This document shows, piece by piece, positions 59,388 to 64,000 of a DNA stretch of 64,000 nucleotides (position 1 is the first letter of the stretch; each line of letters starts with the position of its first letter). The notes beneath the pieces were generated by a model that did not search any database, was not told the origin of the DNA, and saw nothing but the letters and a program-made list of their open reading frames with translations. Position numbers and translations under genes: made by a program. Origin of the DNA: Polytrichum commune (lineage: Eukaryota; Streptophyta; Polytrichopsida; Polytrichales; Polytrichaceae); contig OX485805.1 of NCBI GenBank assembly GCA_950295325.1, positions 53,342,758-53,406,757 on the forward strand. The letters are read 5' to 3'.

Positions 59388-60358
59388 TGTCGCAACCCTT
59401 GCTAGGTCCCTTAACAATCTTGCCAATTTTCGTTTCTAGCAAAGGTTACGAGCGCTAACCATTCGCATTCCGCCATGCTAATAGATAGCTCCTCTTACCC
59501 CGGACCAATAGTTCATAGGAGGGAACCAACCCTCCTACTTTGCTTTCGGGATTCACCCCTTAATGGGTAACCCATTTCCCCAATGTGGACTTCCATCCAT
59601 GGAAGTCCAATCCTATGTTGATCATCGCGTTGCCGGAGCAACACTACAACAACCCGAACCATACTAGGCAACTATGGCCTCACAATAGGCCAAAGCCCAT
59701 GGAGGCCTTGCCGTTCGGCCTCGGCTGGGTGAGGCCACACCACCTCACCCATATAAGCCTCTAGGACTTCACGCGGGGCCCCTACCCCACCGTCAACCAA
59801 CCTCTTGTCTCTCTACCAAGAGTTGGGGCCAAGTGGACATTTTCCTTTAGCTGCTGGGCCTAGAACCCCCAGCAGCTTTAGACCATCATAACTTCCTTGT
59901 ATGATGTCTGATCATAACAACCAACCACTCCATCTTCATCTACGCTTCACGTAGATGCCGATGGACTCCTCACTTGCCACATTTGGGCAAGTTATGAGGA
60001 CATTATGCCTCTTTGAACCTTGGCAGTCCCGGGAGTCACTCCCAGGCACTGCTGTACCAGGGCGCTGTCCCGGGACAGCGCCCCACTCAAATGGCCATAA
60101 CTCCTAGCTCACACCTCCGATTGAGGTGTTCTTGAGCATTCTAGAATCACCACGCTATGAGCTACGCATAGCTCATGGCCTTACCCTCATGCTTCCTAGT
60201 CTCAGTGGGTGGGAGGCGTTCCCAACGCCCGCGGCCCTCACCCACACTAGGATCACTTGGGCCCTCTCACCAATGGCGCCACAAGTCCCGGGTGTCACTC
60301 CGGGGTCCCCCTTGTGCCCATGGTGTTTCGGGCACTCCTTATGGAGAGGTGCGCGACA
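59388..60358 (-). repeat. Family G LTR (971 bp), right end of cluster
   Basis: TGTCGCAACCC at 59388 to GCGCGACA at 60358, with the primer site at 59374-59385. The right flank (ACAGCAGATTCGG) is unrelated GC-rich DNA. Confidence 0.92.
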
Positions 60359-60517
60359 ACAGCAGATTCGGAGGACGAGGTTGCTCCGTCTCCGAACATG
60401 AGGAGGACGCCCACGCGGCTGCAGAAGGCGTCGCCGGCAGGGGGCTCATCCGCCGTCAGCGGGTTAGGGAGTCACTCAAAGGAGGGATCGGCTCCGAAGA
60501 AGCACCGGTCTTCTTAG
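60359..60517 (+). CDS. Short open tail of unknown protein, cut by LTR
   Basis: Open from the LTR edge to TAG at 60515: DSEDEVAPSPNMRRTPTRLQ, then KASPAGGSSAVSGL, ending APKKHRSS. Ser/Pro/basic, probably disordered. It looks like the last 50 residues of a gene whose 5' part was separated by the family G insertion. No family recognised, and it may be chance. Confidence 0.25.
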   Translation, partial: TADSEDEVAPSPNMRRTPTRLQKASPAGGSSAVSGLGSHSKEGSAPKKHRSS

Positions 60518-60599
60518 TTAGCGGAGTAACTAGATTAGTTAGACAGAATAGAGGTAGGCAGGTAGGACTTAGGAGTTTTTGAAGACGATTAACAAAACT

Positions 60600-61905
60600 T
60601 TCCCTTGATAGTGTCAGCGGAAAACCCGGATCTGGATCCGGGAAATCCGGGAGACCGGGTGTAGTTAGGGTTTTTTCTTAAGCGGCGGCCGCTTGGGCCG
60701 CCGCCCTCAGTTTAGGGATTTTTGAGCCTCTACTTAAGGCTGAATAAGGAGCTTGAGAAGGGTTCCTTCTCCATTGTTGTATTGTGATTACTCCTACTCC
60801 GAATAAATGTCTTTGCTTCTCACTCCTTGACTTCTCTTGATTGATGTTTGTGTGAATGATCCGGAGATCGTTAGTGGAAGAGAGAGAGAGCATGAGGGAT
60901 AGGAGTTCTGGATAGGACATGAGAGAGGAGACCCGGATCAGATCCGGTTATCGCCTTGTAGATCCTCTCTGAGTGTAGTGGGAGGGAAACCTCACTAATC
61001 CGGTAGGTTGGGTAACGTCTAGGTGGGATAGCCGCTGGGAAGATTAGGTGAGATCCGGAAGGGATCCGGACTTACGCCAATCTGATCTTCTGAAGAGGTC
61101 CCACCGTCCTTAGACGGACCTGTCCGGATTAGTGGTACGGATTGCCCAGTTAGCTCAGATTGAGTAGAATCCAAGGTAGAGGTAGCCGGACAGATCCGTC
61201 GGACGGAAAAGGAGAGGTCCGGATCAGTAAGGATTCCGGATTGGAGGCCACCTCCGGAGTGCAGTAGGAAGAGATCCTCATTGTTCCGGATGTCTGGGTA
61301 ACGTCCATGTGAGATAGCCGTCGTTAGGACTGGGCAAGATCCAGAAGGTGCCGGACTTACGCCATCCGACCTTCTGAAGAGGTCTCACAGTCTTTGGACG
61401 GGGTAATCCGGAAAGTGGTACGGGTCACCTACTCATCCCGTCGAGTCAGATCTCCGGTCGGAATCCGGACTCCTCTGGCCACTATGGTCCTAAGAAACAA
61501 TCCAGATCTCTCTGCGTGACCTGTCAGGACGGACCTGATCAATCCGGATTGGTTGTGAGGGAGTTTCCGGATGCTAATCTTATCAAGGACGTCTTCACCG
61601 GAAGAAACCACCTATTCTAGAGGGTAGACGTAAAGGGGTGGGTAAGTATTATAAAGACGACCTAGAAATAACATCCGGAGAGGCACACTCCGGAAAAAGG
61701 CTAAGAATGTCCTCAAAGACCAAATATCCGGAAATTAGGATTTATGGAAATTTGGCTAAGGAAGAGGAAATAAGCAGGTACGGAGAGTTTTAGACCTCCT
61801 ACACTTCACAGAATCCCTGGACGATACTAGGGTCATCCGGACAACCCGGATTTGGCACTTAAAACCGCCAATCCGGATCTTTTGGTGTTCGCGTGTTCCC
61901 ACACA
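60600..61905. repeat. TCCGGA-rich region with a 280-bp direct repeat; possible LTR
   Basis: Dense in ATCCGG/TCCGGA, well over twenty copies by eye. A block at about 60990-61140 (GGTTGGGTAACGTCTAGGTG; TTCTGAAGAGGTCCCACCGTC; GTGGTACGG) recurs diverged at about 61275-61430. TGTCAGCGGAAAACCCGG near 60618, a later AATAAATG and GC-rich leader resemble an LTR, but no primer site or second LTR was found. No gene seen. Confidence 0.45.
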
Positions 61906-62074
61906 GGCCATTACAGGGACTATGTGCAATGCCAAAGTCGGGACTGGGAAACATGGCACACCTGCTCCAACATACAAAGGGCTCAGGAAGGAATTTTGCT
62001 CTCCCAACAATGTGGAGTATGAATTTTGGTTTTGTTCTGACGACATCAAACGTTGTGTGAGTGGCAGTAAGAAG

Positions 62075-63146
62075 CAGGGTTGTCTATTGTGTCGTGACGG
62101 AGGCTAATCCCGGAATAATGTCGTGCCGTCACGACACATATCCGTCACGACATTATGCCGGATGCTGTCTTTATCCTGACGGACTTGAATTTTACCGAAT
62201 TTTGTGTGTAATTACATTACCCCATTTCGGACACGTAGGATGTAAGATGTCCACGTGTGATGACATGTCAGCAAAGTAGAGGTAAAGTGGGGAAAACATT
62301 ACTAGCGCCCGTCTGCCCCCCCGTCCGTCCCTGTTCCCGACCCCGTCCGCTCCGTTCCCAACCCCGTACGCCCCGTTCCCCCCCGTCCGCCCCAGTTTTT
62401 TTTTTTTTTTTATTTCCTTCCCCGTCCGCCCCATTTTTAAAAAAATCCCCCCACCTCCGTCCACTCCCGTTCCCGACCCCGTACGCCCCGTTCCCCCCCA
62501 TCCGCGCCCCGTTCCCCCCCGTCCGCTCCCCTGTCCGCCCCAGTTTCCCCCCCCCCTTCCCCGTCCGCCCCATTTTTAAAAAAAAATTTCCCCCCCCTCC
62601 GTCCGCTCCGTTCCCGACCCCGTCCGCTCTGTTCCCAACCCCGTCCACTCCCGTTCCCCCCGTCCGCTCCGTTCCCCCCCCCCTGTCCGCCCCCGTTCCC
62701 GACCCCGTCCGCTCCGTTCCCCCCCCCCCATCCGCCCCCGTTCCCAACCCCGTCCGCTCCGTTCCCCCCCGCTCCGTTCCCGCCCCCGTTCCCAACCCCG
62801 TCCGCTCCGTTCCCGCCCCCGTTCCCGACCCCGTCCGCTCCGTTCCCCCCCCACCCCCGTCCGCCCCACACCCTCCTTAGTCGTTTTTTACTACTTGGAT
62901 TTTAACAAAATGGTAAACAAAATGGCAAAATGATTTACCTGGCGCTAGGCATATCCACGACCACGTCGGCGTTTTCTGCCACATAGGACGCCACCTTGGC
63001 AAGAAGGTAAGTATTTTACCCACCCTAGTCCGTTCCCTCTATGTTGACCCTATGTGGACCCTATTGTGTCGTGACGGAGGGGTCCGTCACGACACGACAC
63101 GACATGACGGCACGACACTGTCATAACGGCAGGATAAACAACCCTG
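62075..63146 (+). mobile_element. Non-autonomous hAT-like element 2, inserted in SWIM copy 3
   Basis: Ends CAGGGTTGTCTATTG at 62075 and ATAAACAACCCTG at 63146, with the 8-bp duplication GTAAGAAG at 62067-62074 and 63147-63154. Removal rejoins the SWIM frame in phase. 1072 bp, no transposase. Both subterminal regions are full of CCGTCACGACA/TCGTGACGG; the middle is a C-rich minisatellite. The left end corresponds to the right end of element 1, so the two are the same family in opposite orientation. Confidence 0.92.
62305..62880. repeat. C-rich minisatellite core of hAT-like element 2
   Basis: Irregular tandem units on CCGTCCGCTCCGTTCCC, 12-20 bp each, with T runs (62396-62412) and short A/T breaks. 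The reverse form GGACGGGG makes up the core of element 1. Long frames across it (Pro/Arg on one strand, Gly on the other) are compositional and not genes. Confidence 0.9.
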
Positions 63147-63867
63147 GTAAGAAGAAATATGTGTTGGATTGGCCTATAGTACCCAACACGTGGCCAGTGA
63201 AGATAGGTACCAATCTATCGAGAGAGGAGGTTTTGGCACTTGAAGATGCTGGATTTCAACTACAGCAAAGGGAGGCATTGTCTCCTCGTCGTAGGCTTTC
63301 AACAATTGCAACTCTTCCCATCCCTCGCTCGCATTTTTCTATGCCACCAAACCCAGACGCCCACCCTACATTCAGATTTGGGAAGACAGTGCGTCGTTAT
63401 CCAACAGCACCTCTGGCGGATCACAAAAGCAAATGGAAGAGCGCCGGACTCATGGAAGGTTACTATGTGGTTGGGGTCACTGCCATTCCATATCCGGGCT
63501 TTGGAGTGATAATCAACATTGTCTCCAAGCAGGATATCACCTACCATGTCACAATTGGCGATATCCTGCATTGCACATGTCCAGATTTCACGAAAATGTC
63601 CTCTCATGCATTGGGAAAAAAAGGAAAATGGGTGTATTGTAAACATCTTTATTATGTGTTTAGATTTTTGTGCAAGGTGGATTACGAGAGTGACAAGTTC
63701 ATTCATGCACCTACATATACCTATAATGAGGTCATGCGACTACTTGAACTTGCTGGTATTGTAGAATGTGAGTAGTATTGCAAGTGCTCTATTAAGCAAC
63801 ATATATTTGAATGTCAATAAATGACATGTTTTGGTTTGGATTATTATAATAAAAATTAGCAGTGGAC

Positions 63868-64000
63868 AGGGTTGTCTATCGTGACGTCATGACGGGGTCG
63901 TGCCGTCATGACGCGTCGTGTCGGGTCGGACCCCTCCGTCACGACACAATAGGCTCCTCGTAGGGTCAAACTAGGGTCAACCTAGTAGGGTGGGTAAAAT
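63868..64000. mobile_element. hAT-like element 3, 5' terminal part (continues beyond window)
   Basis: CAGGGTTGTCTATCGTGACGTCATGACGG starts at 63868 in the form of the right-type end of elements 1 and 2, followed by the same GTCGTGCCGTCATG and CCGTCACGACACAATAGG. The 8 bp before it are GCAGTGGA, which should recur at the far end. It lies 93 bp after the SWIM copy 3 stop codon. Confidence 0.82.

Larger units (their letters stand above)
52986..60358 (-). mobile_element. Rearranged family G cluster (three LTRs, one inverted pol block)
   Basis: Contents in order: reverse LTR 52986-53961; reverse gag 53962-54782; reverse primer site and LTR 54783-55770; plus-strand RNase H to integrase 55771-57363; reverse RNase H to gag 57364-59373; reverse primer site and LTR 59374-60358. 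I found no matching 5-bp duplications at 52986/55770 (TACGC versus GGATG), so this is not a simple nest. The plus and minus pol blocks share their first RNase H unit (55771-55952 versus 57545-57364), which implies an inversion with a duplicated breakpoint. The end of integrase and the 3' internal region are missing. Confidence 0.8.
61915..63775 (+). pseudogene. SWIM zinc-finger, MULE-transposase-like gene, copy 3 (C-terminal part, split by hAT-like element)
   Basis: The frame runs 61922-62074, is interrupted by the 62075-63146 insertion, and continues in the same frame from 63155 to TAG at 63773. It reads EFWFCSDDIKRCVSG, then after the insertion WPIVPNTWPVKIGTNLSREE, ALEDAGFQLQQREALSP, GYYVVGVTAIPYPGFGVIIN and an intact SWIM finger HCTCPDFTKM ... 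YCKHLYYVF, ending EVMRLLELAGIVE. An AATAAA lies at about 63817. Apart from the insertion and the missing N-terminal two thirds, no lesion is visible, so this is the youngest of the three copies. It gives the reference SWIM sequence of the family. Confidence 0.82.

Overview
The window reads as nuclear DNA of a land plant. Evidence: initiator-Met tRNA primer sites on LTR elements, a chromodomain at the end of one Ty3/gypsy integrase, a CACTA terminus with a TNP2 remnant, hAT-like elements with 8-bp target duplications, GT-AG introns, and a short TTTAGGG array. I cannot name the species. From memory only, the SWIM-protein family resembles hypothetical proteins of bryophytes and other seed-free plants. 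I found no intact single-copy host gene; nearly everything recognisable is mobile or mobile-associated and most of it is broken.

Layout. 1-20211 is nested copies of one chromovirus-type Ty3/gypsy family (about 973-bp LTRs, TGTCGC...GCGACA). It holds the end of one copy (1-1584), a complete-looking plus-strand copy (4286-11408, duplication AGGGA), a minus-strand copy (11656-20211), and inside that a rearranged copy (15164-17296, duplication GTGGC). A second cluster of the family lies at 52986-60358. Three copies share the same loss of the reverse-transcriptase core and a tandemly duplicated RNase H segment, yet the LTR pair at 4286/10436 differs at 1 of 973 positions. This points to a non-autonomous family moved in trans.

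20212-63775 holds two repeated gene families, three copies of each. Family 1 (20212-22870 minus, 28275-33652 plus, 48021-51850 minus) is an intron-containing fusion of a ParB/Srx-like domain (DGNHR motif) with an N4/N6-type DNA methyltransferase-like domain. Family 2 (38523-42175, 43021-44925, 61915-63775, all plus) is a SWIM zinc-finger protein resembling MULE-type transposases. All six copies carry lesions. Family 1 copy 2 lies inside a 9.4-kb LTR-type insertion (27480-36876, duplication GTGTT) that split another gypsy integrase. Family 1 copy 1 and family 2 copy 3 are each cut by a hAT-like element. A motif pair (CCACGGTTATAGG, then GCTCACCGCTCA) recurs downstream of two family 1 copies and one family 2 copy and may mark an element end.

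The part most likely to be new is this co-amplified pair, a ParB-methyltransferase gene and a SWIM/MULE-like gene. I infer, without proof, that they belong to one mobile system or to two that travel together. The rest is tandem repeats and sequence in which I recognise nothing; those stretches are listed.
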